Positions 8,887-15,868 of a stretch of DNA of 64,000 bases are shown in pieces. This DNA is from Mycobacterium sp. 852002-51961_SCH5331710 (lineage in GTDB: Bacteria; Actinomycetota; Actinomycetes; Mycobacteriales; Mycobacteriaceae). Both the position numbers and the translations under genes were made by a program. The notes below the pieces were generated by a model. That model was not told where the DNA came from. It made no database searches and worked only from the letters and a program-made list of their open reading frames with translations. Each line of letters opens with the position of its first letter. The first letter of the stretch is position 1. Location: the NCBI RefSeq assembly GCF_001665535.1, contig NZ_LZSQ01000045.1:1-64000 (forward strand), given 5' to 3'.

Positions 8887-9168
8887 GATTCATGGTCAGA
8901 GCCCGTTGCGCCGGATAACAATTCGGTCACTGTGCACATCACGATCAATTAAAGATCGACAGCAAATTCTGAGAGTTCTCGAAGTTTCTGGTTGCCCGCT
9001 TATCGAAATCGACCGAAATTGCGGTACAGATCACGCCGTCGCGGTGTAACGCCTGCGTGTGCTCCGATTCCGGGTTCCGCGGCGGCGTTTGCGCGTGTTT
9101 GCCATGGGTACCTTGGTTTTCGGGGACGGGGGAAATCAGCGACAAACGCAATGAAGGAAAGAATCAAT

Positions 9169-9567
9169 ATGAAATTCCGTGGTATCGCCGCGCGTCGGCA
9201 GATCGCCGGCGCCTGTGCCGCCAGCCTGCTCGGCGGCTTGGCCGCAGCAACCATCGCCGCGCCGTCGGCGATGGCCGCACCGGACTGCAGCGCAAGCGCC
9301 GTGTCCGGCACCGTCAGCTCCGTGACGGGTGCGGCCCGTACGTACCTGGACAGCCATCCGGGTGCCAACCAGGCCGTGACCACCGCGTTCGGTCAGGACC
9401 GCAACCAGGCCTCGGCCACTCTGCGCGGGTACTTCAACGCCAACCCGCAGGAGTACTACGACCTGCGCGGCATCCTGTCGCCGATCGGCGACGTGCAGCG
9501 CACCTGCAACGTCAAGGCGTTGTCGCCGGAGTTGGCGTCGGCCTATGACGAGTTCATGGCCGGCTAA
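9169..9567 (+). CDS. Secreted haemophore-type haem-binding protein
   Basis: 132 residues from ATG 9169, preceded by AAGGAAAG at good spacing. A Sec signal peptide runs to about residue 37 (SLLGGLAAATIAAPSAMAAP). The mature protein has two Cys (PDCSAS and RTCNV) that can form a disulfide, and YLDSHPGANQAVTTAF, in which Tyr59 and His63 fall where, as I recall, Rv0203 binds haem. Its third ligand (His89) is not seen here. The C-terminal SPIGDVQRTCNVKALSPELASAYDEFM is typical of the family. Likely an extracellular haem carrier in iron uptake. A strong terminator follows. Confidence 0.87.
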   Translation: MKFRGIAARRQIAGACAASLLGGLAAATIAAPSAMAAPDCSASAVSGTVSSVTGAARTYLDSHPGANQAVTTAFGQDRNQASATLRGYFNANPQEYYDLRGILSPIGDVQRTCNVKALSPELASAYDEFMAG

Positions 9568-9592
9568 TCCGGTTGATGATCAACCAACAAGG

Positions 9593-9631
9593 CCCGTCGC
9601 CGCAGCTCGCCGCTGCGGCGACGGGTTTTTT
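9593..9631 (+). terminator. Intrinsic terminator after haemophore gene
   Basis: A perfect 14-bp inverted repeat (arms 9593-9606 and 9612-9625, CCCGTCGCCGCAGC and its complement, loop TCGCC) is followed directly by six T residues (9626-9631). This is a textbook Rho-independent terminator, and the only one in the window with a clean T run. Confidence 0.93.
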
Positions 9632-9654
9632 CCTTGCCACGCCCGTCATCCGTT

Positions 9655-9660
9655 TAGACT
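9655..9660 (+). promoter_or_regulatory. Leaderless promoter -10 box (TAGACT)
   Basis: TAGACT, then 7 bases, then ATG 9668, with no ribosome-binding site between. It follows the haemophore terminator, so the next gene has its own transcript. The same TAGACT...ATGACTTTGC arrangement recurs at 25757. Confidence 0.65.
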
Positions 9661-9667
9661 GGCTCGC

Positions 9668-10138
9668 ATGACTTTGCCGCGACTTGCCGCCGCCGCTGCG
9701 ACGGCGCTGCTCGCCCTCGGCGGGCTGGGTGTCGCGCACGCCCAACCGGACGAACCGCACCACACCGATACAACGGCGCCTGGCCCGTCGGCCGCGCCGG
9801 GGCCGCCTCCGGCCGCGCCCCTGACCGCGATCGACAAAGACGGCACCTACCAGGTCGGTACCGAGATCCTGCCGGGCACCTACGCGTCGGCGGGTCCCAT
9901 CGACGGCAGCGCCTGCTACTGGAAGCGGGTCAACAACGACCAGGTTCCCGACAACGCGCTCACCAAGAAGCCGCAGGTGGTTCGCATCGAGGCCACCGAC
10001 ACCGCGTTCACCACCAGAGATTGCCAGCCGTGGCAGCAGACCAACGCCGCGCCGCCGCCTGAGGCCTCGCCCACCGATCTGCTCGGCCAACTCGGCTCGT
10101 TCATCGGCAAGGGAATCCTGAGCGGCGGCCCCCGCTAG
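9668..10138 (+). CDS. Secreted protein of unknown function
   Basis: 156 residues from a leaderless ATG. The signal peptide is residues 1 to about 25 (AAAATALLALGGLGVAHAQ) with an AHA-Q type I cleavage site and no lipobox Cys. A Pro/Ala linker (30-50) precedes a compact domain with GTYQVGTEILPGTYASAGP and two Cys (SACYWKRV and TTRDCQPW), probably a disulfide. The pattern of G-T-Y-x-V-G-x-E-I-x-P-G-T-Y is common in actinobacterial secreted proteins of unknown role. The upstream in-frame extension runs through the terminator and is rejected. Confidence 0.85.
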   Translation: MTLPRLAAAAATALLALGGLGVAHAQPDEPHHTDTTAPGPSAAPGPPPAAPLTAIDKDGTYQVGTEILPGTYASAGPIDGSACYWKRVNNDQVPDNALTKKPQVVRIEATDTAFTTRDCQPWQQTNAAPPPEASPTDLLGQLGSFIGKGILSGGPR

Positions 10139-10141
10139 CCT
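10136..10141 (+). promoter_or_regulatory. Leaderless promoter -10 box (TAGCCT) overlapping a stop codon
   Basis: TAGCCT ends 6 bases before GTG 10148. Its first three bases are the TAG stop codon of the preceding secreted-protein gene. Confidence 0.55.
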
Positions 10142-10147
10142 GTCGGA

Positions 10148-10630
10148 GTGGTCGACCTCCACCCCGACATCGCCGCACTGCGCCCCCTGCTGGGCGTCTG
10201 GTCCGGCCGCGGCTCCGGCGAGTACCCGACGATCGAACCGTTCGGCTACACCGAGCAGATCGCGTTCGACCACGTGGGCAAGCCGTTCCTGACGTACCGA
10301 CAGAAGACCACCGCCGACGACGGCCGCCCGCTGCACGGCGAGACGGGTTACCTGCGGGTGCCGTCGCCGCGGCGCGCCGAATGGGTGCTGGCCCATCCGA
10401 ACGGGATCACCGAGATCGAGGAGGGCACCCTCGTGCTCGACGGCGCGGTCATCGAGCTGGAACTGACCGCGACCTCGATCGGCCTCACTTCCACCGCGAA
10501 AAATGTTGCGGCGTTGGGTCGTTCGGTCCGGGTCGACGGCGACGAGTTGGTCTACTCGTTACGGATGGCGGCGATGGGCCAGCCGTTGCAACACCATTTG
10601 GGTGCGACCCTGCACAGGACCACCGAATGA
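10148..10630 (+). CDS. Nitrobindin-like haem protein (DUF1794/THAP4 beta-barrel)
   Basis: 160 residues. The signature GVWSGRGSGEYPTIEPFGYTE (starting at residue 16; GxWxGxGxGxYP) is diagnostic of nitrobindins, ten-stranded barrels that hold a ferric haem. A His near the C-terminus (His156, in GATLHR) is placed like the haem-iron ligand of the family. Characterised members isomerise peroxynitrite to nitrate; Rv2717c is the M. tuberculosis nitrobindin of the same size. The start is GTG at 10148 with a leaderless -10 box. The stop overlaps the ATG of the next gene, so the two are co-translated. Confidence 0.88.
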   Translation: MVDLHPDIAALRPLLGVWSGRGSGEYPTIEPFGYTEQIAFDHVGKPFLTYRQKTTADDGRPLHGETGYLRVPSPRRAEWVLAHPNGITEIEEGTLVLDGAVIELELTATSIGLTSTAKNVAALGRSVRVDGDELVYSLRMAAMGQPLQHHLGATLHRTTE

Positions 10631-11865
10631 CGGCGCCGGACGGCAGGATCGAAGTACCCGCCGACCTCGACGCCGTGACCGCGGTCGGCGATGAGGACCA
10701 CTCCGAGGTCGACCCCGCGGCGATCGAGCGCATTTGGCAGGCCGCGCGCCACTGGTACCGCGCCGGTATGCACCCGGCGATCCAGGTCTGCCTACGCCGC
10801 AACGGCAAGGTCGTGCTCAACCGCGCGATCGGGCACGGTTGGGGTAACGGTCCTTCGGATCCGCCGGACGCGGAAAAGGTTCCGGTCACCACCGAGACCC
10901 CGTTCTGCGCGTACTCGGCCGCCAAGGCGATCACGTCGACGGTGGTGCACATGCTCGTCGAGCGGGGCTGCTTCTCGCTGGACGACCGCGTGTGCGAGTA
11001 CCTGCCGAGCTACACCAGCCACGGTAAGCACCGCACCACGATCCGGCACGTGATGACCCACAGCGCGGGCATTCCGATCCACACCGGCCCGCGGCCGGAC
11101 CTGCGCCGCATGGACGACAGCGAGTACACCCGGGAAAAGCTCGGCGAGCTCAAACCGCTCTACCGGCCCGGGCTCGTGCACATCTACCACGGGCTGACGT
11201 GGGGTCCGCTGATCCGCGAGATCGTCGGCGCCGCGGCCGGACGCAACATCCGCGACATCCTGGCCTCCGAGATCCTCGGACCGCTGGGTTTCCGGTGGAC
11301 GAATTACGGTGTGGCCCCGCAGGACGTTGCGTTGGTTGCGCCCAGCCATGCGACCGGCAAGGAGCTGCCGCAGCCGGCCGCGACGGTGTTCCGGCTGGCG
11401 GTCGGCGGGTCGCTGTACAAAATCATCCCGTTCTCCAACAGCCCGCAGTACCTCACCAGCGTGCTGCCGTCGTCGAACACCGTCTCGACCGCGTTCGAGC
11501 TGTCGCGGTTCGCCGAATTGCTCAGACGCGGTGGCGAACTCGACGGCGTGCGGATCATGGCACCGGAGACGCTGAGGGCGGCGACGGCGGAGTGCCGGCG
11601 GTTGCGACCCGACGTCGCGGTCGGTCTGGCACCGCTGCGGTGGGGCACCGGTTTCATGCTCGGCTCGAAACGGTTTGGTCCGTTCGGCCGCAACGCCCCG
11701 GCCGCGTTCGGGCACACGGGTCTGACCAACATCGCGGTGTGGGCCGATCCGCAGCGCCGGCTCGCCGCGGGCGTGATCAGCAGCGGCAAGCCTGGCCCGC
11801 ACCGCGAGGCCAACCGCTACTCAGCCTTGTTAAACACGATCGCCGCTGAGCTGCCGCGAGACTGA
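10627..11865 (+). CDS. Serine-type beta-lactamase-fold esterase/hydrolase
   Basis: 412 residues, start ATG 10627 overlapping the nitrobindin stop (ATGA). It has the penicillin-binding fold motifs: SxxK at Ser97-Lys100 (YSAAK), a Tyr motif in HIYHGLTWG, and HTG in FGHTGLTN replacing the KTG triad. This combination is typical of mycobacterial class-C-like lipases/esterases (LipD, LipE, LipP group) rather than true beta-lactamases. No signal peptide, so probably cytoplasmic. The natural ester is unknown. Translational coupling with nitrobindin is conserved-looking but I cannot name a shared pathway. Confidence 0.86.
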   Translation: MTAPDGRIEVPADLDAVTAVGDEDHSEVDPAAIERIWQAARHWYRAGMHPAIQVCLRRNGKVVLNRAIGHGWGNGPSDPPDAEKVPVTTETPFCAYSAAKAITSTVVHMLVERGCFSLDDRVCEYLPSYTSHGKHRTTIRHVMTHSAGIPIHTGPRPDLRRMDDSEYTREKLGELKPLYRPGLVHIYHGLTWGPLIREIVGAAAGRNIRDILASEILGPLGFRWTNYGVAPQDVALVAPSHATGKELPQPAATVFRLAVGGSLYKIIPFSNSPQYLTSVLPSSNTVSTAFELSRFAELLRRGGELDGVRIMAPETLRAATAECRRLRPDVAVGLAPLRWGTGFMLGSKRFGPFGRNAPAAFGHTGLTNIAVWADPQRRLAAGVISSGKPGPHREANRYSALLNTIAAELPRD

Positions 11866-11904
11866 GCTTGTGCGCGACAAAACTCCGAAAAGTCACGCAT
11901 ATCT

Positions 11905-13041
11905 TCAGTTTCGCGGAGCTGCCTCCGGGCGCACGCCGCGGTAGAAGCCGCGCCAGACGATCCACGGCATCAACACGCGATCGATCGACCATCCGGGGAA
12001 CCGAAATGCCTGGCCCTTCGGGGTGAACACCTCGAGCCCGTCGGCCTGCGGTCCGAGCACCGAACCCCAGCGCCGGGTCGCCGGCCGGAAGGACCGCAGC
12101 GGCTTTCCGGCGAAGTGGGCGCGGATGTTGTGGGCGAGCAGGCCATCGGCGCGGTTGCGGGCCGAGGTCCGCAGCGGGTCGGTCGCCGCGACGTCCCCGA
12201 TCGCGAACACACCTGGCGCACCTGGCACGCGAAGTTCGGGGGTGACCCGCACGAAACCGTTCTCGTCGAGCAACTCGCCGGGAAGCCATCCCGTATTGGG
12301 TGTGACGCGGCCGATGGCCCACAGCACGGCGTCGGCGGTCGCTGCCGGTTGTCCGCTGCTCCACTGCACCGGCGCGTCGGTGATCGCATCACAGGCGAAG
12401 CCGTCCGGCAGCACCGCGCGGTGACCGGCGTGCAGTCCGACGCCCAGGTCGCGCAGTTGCGTGCCGATCCGCTGCCACACCCGCGGGTGATGGCCTGCGA
12501 GGGCGCGCTCGCCGGGAAAGTACAGATCGACGCGTTTGTCGGGCCATGTCTTCGCCAGGTTGGCGGCGCTGCTGACGGCCGCGGCGCCCCCGCCGACGAC
12601 GATCACCGATCGCGCGGACGCCAGCCGCTGATGTGCGGCATCGAGGTCGTGCGTGATCTCCTCGGCCGTCTGCAGATGCGGTCGGCGCCAGAAGCCGTTC
12701 GTGACGCCGGTCGAGATCACCAGCGCGTCATAGGGCTCGACGACCTCGCCGTCGGCGGTGCGGATCAACACCTTGCGGGCCGTCGGGTCCAAGCCGGTCA
12801 GGATGCCGTGCACGGTGCGGACGCGGTCGAGTCCGTTGAAGCGGTGGAACGGAATCCAGTTGTAGCGGGCCCAATCCTGCGGCCTGCTGATGCGCATGCC
12901 GAGTTCCTGGCCGCTGAGCAGTCCCGGCTTGGCGGAGATCCCGACGACATCGGCGTGCCGCGCGAGCTTGACCGCGGTCAGCACACCGCTGTCGCCGAGT
13001 CCCGCGACGACCACCCGCGGGCGACTCCTGCCGTGTCGCAT
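11905..13041 (-). CDS. FAD-dependent NAD(P)H oxidoreductase (NDH-2/AIF-like)
   Basis: 378 residues. The N-terminal FAD-binding Rossmann motif is VVVAGLGDSGVLTAVKLARHA (first Gly GLGDSG, a variant of GxGxxG). A second dinucleotide motif VIVVGGGAAAVSSAANLAK lies near residue 145, and the late FAD motif GVFAIGDVAATDP completes the two-dinucleotide-domain fold. The redox CxxC of disulfide reductases is absent, placing it with NDH-2/AIF-like NAD(P)H dehydrogenases. The C-terminus lacks an obvious membrane anchor. The start ATG 13041 fits a leaderless promoter. Confidence 0.88.
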   Translation of the reverse strand: MRHGRSRPRVVVAGLGDSGVLTAVKLARHADVVGISAKPGLLSGQELGMRISRPQDWARYNWIPFHRFNGLDRVRTVHGILTGLDPTARKVLIRTADGEVVEPYDALVISTGVTNGFWRRPHLQTAEEITHDLDAAHQRLASARSVIVVGGGAAAVSSAANLAKTWPDKRVDLYFPGERALAGHHPRVWQRIGTQLRDLGVGLHAGHRAVLPDGFACDAITDAPVQWSSGQPAATADAVLWAIGRVTPNTGWLPGELLDENGFVRVTPELRVPGAPGVFAIGDVAATDPLRTSARNRADGLLAHNIRAHFAGKPLRSFRPATRRWGSVLGPQADGLEVFTPKGQAFRFPGWSIDRVLMPWIVWRGFYRGVRPEAAPRN

Positions 13042-13047
13042 GCGGTC

Positions 13048-13053
13048 ACCCTA
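13048..13053 (-). promoter_or_regulatory. Leaderless promoter -10 box (TAGGGT) overlapping a stop codon
   Basis: On the minus strand TAGGGT is followed after 6 bases by ATG 13041. As at 10136, the TAG of this box is the stop codon of the upstream gene (13051-13053). Confidence 0.6.
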
Positions 13054-14052
13054 GCCACCGGGCAGGCTGCCGACCTCCAGACCCGCCAGCTCGGACTCCC
13101 CGTCGAATACCACCCGGCCGAAGTCCTTGACCACGCACCGCAACCGGCCGCCGAGGTGCTCGAAGTCGGTGTCGACGTTGCGCCGCTCGGCGGGCAGCGG
13201 AACCGGAAGCACGTGGGGATCGAGATGTGTTCCGTCACCCTGCAATTCGACCTCGTACCGAAGTGAGGTAGCGCGCATGCTCCATGTTCCGTCGCCGACG
13301 TCGGAGCGCACCCAGGCGGTCGGCGGGGTCAGGCGGAGCACCTTGTTCTGAAGCCGGACCACGATGCCGCCGACGTCCTGTTTGAGCGGCCCGAGCGCCA
13401 GCAGTCCACCGGAGAACGCGACCGAGACGTCGGCGTCGCCGAAGTCGTGCGCCTGACCCCACCACCACCGCTGCGGGAACCCCGCGCCCCAGTTGCGCTC
13501 GGTGTAGAGCTTGGCGCCGTCGAACTCCCACCGGTCATCGTCGAATTCGACGGTGCCAGTGGCGGATCCGCCGAGCCGGTACGCGTGCCAGTACTGGTTG
13601 AGGAACGGTACGACCGATGCGAGCCCGCCACCGGCCAGTGCCTTGGGCCACCGGACCGGATCGTCGAACTTCATGTCGACGCGCACGCCGGGAAGGTCCA
13701 TCAGCAGCCGGTCATATGTCGCGTGAAACCGGCCGCCGTCGGCGTCGAGCCGGAACGGGTCCGCGCCCGCGCTCGCGCCGTCCAGCGCCGCGCTGTACAC
13801 CCGGCCGCCCGGATGCAGGGCCACCGCCGTCGTCGCCCAGTCGCCGTCGGGATGCTTGTTGACGCTGAACAACGCCACGACGACGCGACCGGTCGCCGCA
13901 TCGGTCAGCCGCCAGAACCAACCCTCCATCTCGGTGCCGTGCGAGGTCAGGGGATCGCTGAAGGGCAGATCGGCGCCGGTTCGGCGATAGAGGCCGGCGA
14001 ACGGGCCCGCGATGAGCCTCGTCGCGTCACGCGTGGTGTCGAGGGCGGTCAT
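13051..14052 (-). CDS. Tocopherol-cyclase-like (lipocalin-type) protein
   Basis: 333 residues from ATG 14052 (MTALDTTRDATRL); the longer frame from 14085 would use TTG. The central motif RNWGAGFPQRWWWGQAHDF (near residue 200) and the N-terminal EMEGWFWRLTDAATGRVVVALFSVNKH match the tocopherol cyclase family, a lipocalin-related beta-barrel that binds lipids or polyphenyl quinols. Mycobacteria make no tocopherol, so the family label describes fold, not reaction. No signal peptide. It lies 9 bases upstream of the FAD oxidoreductase gene, suggesting a linked quinone- or lipid-related role, by inference. Confidence 0.78.
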   Translation of the reverse strand: MTALDTTRDATRLIAGPFAGLYRRTGADLPFSDPLTSHGTEMEGWFWRLTDAATGRVVVALFSVNKHPDGDWATTAVALHPGGRVYSAALDGASAGADPFRLDADGGRFHATYDRLLMDLPGVRVDMKFDDPVRWPKALAGGGLASVVPFLNQYWHAYRLGGSATGTVEFDDDRWEFDGAKLYTERNWGAGFPQRWWWGQAHDFGDADVSVAFSGGLLALGPLKQDVGGIVVRLQNKVLRLTPPTAWVRSDVGDGTWSMRATSLRYEVELQGDGTHLDPHVLPVPLPAERRNVDTDFEHLGGRLRCVVKDFGRVVFDGESELAGLEVGSLPGG

Positions 14053-14089
14053 GACCGCTGCTTTGACGGTTCGGCCCGTCCGCAAACCC

Positions 14090-14896
14090 TCACTGGGGCG
14101 GATCGAGCCGCACCCGGTACATGGACGGCCAGAACTTGCCGGTCAGCAGGTATTCGTCGCCGCCGAGGTGGGCGATGCCGTTGAGCACCTTCTCCGGGTC
14201 CTCCTCCTGCCCGGGCCACAGGCCCGCGGCGTCGACCACGGTGTTGACCCGGCCCGTCGCCGGATCGATGCGCACGATCTCGTCGGAATGCCAGACGTTG
14301 GCCCACACCTGACCGTCGACGCATTCGAGCTCGTTCAGTTCGCGCAACGGTTGGTCGTCGCGGGTGACGTTGACCGAACCGGTCTCGGCGAATGTCGCCG
14401 GGTCGTGGAACCGCAGCCGATCGGTGCCGTCGCTGCGGACCAGCCGGTCACCGTCGCGGCACAGGCCCCAGCCCTCCCCGTCGACCGGTGCCTCCCGCAC
14501 GGGCGTCAGGGTGGCCTTGTCCCACTGCACCGCCACCCCGTCGCGCCATGTCAGCTCCCAGATCCGGTCGTCGACGACGGTGATGCCCTCGCCGTAGTAG
14601 TCGTTCGGCGCGGGCGTCGCCCGGCGCACCGCACCGGTGGCCGGGTCGAGTTCGCGCACCTGTGACCTGCCCTTGATGCCCGTGCCCTCGTACAGGCTGG
14701 GACCACTGAGTTCCAGCCCCTGCGTCCACGCGTTAGCGTCGTGCGGAATCTCTGCCAGCACAACGGGTTTGATCACGGGCGCCGAGCCCGACGGCGCGGG
14801 TGTGTCGCTCTGGGCGGTCGGCGACGGGCCACCGCAGGACACGGTCGCCACCGCCAGCGCGATGACGGTCAGGCGGCGGACAACACAGGCATACAT
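14090..14896 (-). CDS. Glutaminyl-peptide cyclotransferase (plant/bacterial beta-propeller type), exported
   Basis: 268 residues. The N-terminus is a signal sequence (VIALAVATVSCGG); Cys21 could be a lipoprotein site, although Thr at -3 makes the lipobox weak. The body has the Glu_cyclase_2 repeats: AWTQGLELSGPSLYEGTG, YYGEGITVVDDRIWELTW, LNELECVDGQVWANVWHSDEIVRIDP and VLNGIAHLGGDEYLLTGKFWP. These enzymes convert N-terminal Gln of exported proteins to pyroglutamate. Single gene between the tocopherol-cyclase-like gene and a sigma factor gene. Confidence 0.88.
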   Translation of the reverse strand: MYACVVRRLTVIALAVATVSCGGPSPTAQSDTPAPSGSAPVIKPVVLAEIPHDANAWTQGLELSGPSLYEGTGIKGRSQVRELDPATGAVRRATPAPNDYYGEGITVVDDRIWELTWRDGVAVQWDKATLTPVREAPVDGEGWGLCRDGDRLVRSDGTDRLRFHDPATFAETGSVNVTRDDQPLRELNELECVDGQVWANVWHSDEIVRIDPATGRVNTVVDAAGLWPGQEEDPEKVLNGIAHLGGDEYLLTGKFWPSMYRVRLDPPQ

Positions 14897-14951
14897 AGGG
14901 CATATGCCTACCCGATGGACGGGCGTCGCGTGCGGATGGGGCGAAACTGCG

Positions 14952-15752
14952 TTACGCGGTCAGGCCGGTGCGGAGGGTGGCCAGGCTGCGCGCCAGCAGT
15001 CGCGACACGTGCATCTGGGAGATGCCCAGCTGCTGGGCGATCTGCGTCTGCGTCTGCGAACCGAAGAACCGCAGAGTGAGAATCTCGCGTTCGCGGGGCG
15101 GCAGCTTGGCCACGAGCGGCCGCAGCGCCTCGCGAAACTCGACCGCGTCGATGCCGCTGTCCACGCCGCCGATCCCGTCCAGCAGCGACGGACCGGCGTC
15201 GGAGTCGCTGTTTGCGGGGGCGTCCAATGAGCGGGTCCGGTAGCACTGCGCAGCGATCAGCGACTGGACGACCTCGTCGCGTTCCATACCGAGTTCGTGG
15301 GCGAGTTCGGACGGTGTGGGCGCGCGGCCCATGCGCTGGCTGAGGTCCGCGGTGGCATCGGAAACCTGCGTCCTCGACTCCTTGAGCCGCCTCGGCACGT
15401 GCATCGCCCAACCGCTGTCACGGAAATAGCGCTTGACCTCGCCCATGATGGTCGGCACCGCGAAGGCGAGGAAGTCGGTGCCCGCCGCCGGATCGAACCG
15501 TTCGACCGCGTTGAGCAACCCGAGTCGGGCGGTCTGCACGAGGTCGTCGCGCGACTCGCCCCGTCCGCCGTAGCGGCGCGCGATGTTCTCGGCCAGCGGA
15601 AGGCAGCGGTGAATGATCCGTTCGCGCAACTGATCGCGACTTGCCGAGTTGGCGGGCAAGGTGGTGAGCTGAGCGAGCAGACGCGACACGTCGCCGTAGT
15701 CGAAATTGCCGGGTTCGTGCTCGGTTGCGGATCGTTCGAGTGTCGTGGCCAT
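14952..15752 (-). CDS. SigF/SigB-type alternative sigma factor
   Basis: 266 residues from ATG 15752, preceded by GGGAGGAGGCGT, a strong ribosome site; the frame is open further upstream but without such a site. Region 2 is complete (LAENIARRYGGRGESRDDLVQTARLGLLNAVERFDPAAGTDFLAFAVPTIMGEVKRYFRD), region 3 follows (PTPSELAHELGMERDEVVQSL), and region 4 has LPPREREILTLRFFGSQTQTQIAQQLGISQMHVSRLLARSL. This is the stress/sporulation-type SigF group. Unlike M. tuberculosis sigF, there is no rsbW/usfX-like anti-sigma gene next to it, so it is a SigF paralogue whose partner is elsewhere. Confidence 0.92.
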   Translation of the reverse strand: MATTLERSATEHEPGNFDYGDVSRLLAQLTTLPANSASRDQLRERIIHRCLPLAENIARRYGGRGESRDDLVQTARLGLLNAVERFDPAAGTDFLAFAVPTIMGEVKRYFRDSGWAMHVPRRLKESRTQVSDATADLSQRMGRAPTPSELAHELGMERDEVVQSLIAAQCYRTRSLDAPANSDSDAGPSLLDGIGGVDSGIDAVEFREALRPLVAKLPPREREILTLRFFGSQTQTQIAQQLGISQMHVSRLLARSLATLRTGLTA

Positions 15753-15868
15753 ACGCCTCCTCCCATGCCGGCAAAGGCGTACCCGAGTCGGCACAGGCTG
15801 TATGCGCGCTTGACGGCCGATTCGCCGAAGTCTTCGCGTATCGGATGACACTCGCCGTGCGAATTTCG

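Noticed and set aside
8945-9151. 68-residue minus-strand ORF in the A/T-rich gap before the haemophore gene
   Set aside because: No ribosome site, no recognisable motif and an unusual codon mix; it covers the promoter region of two divergent genes.
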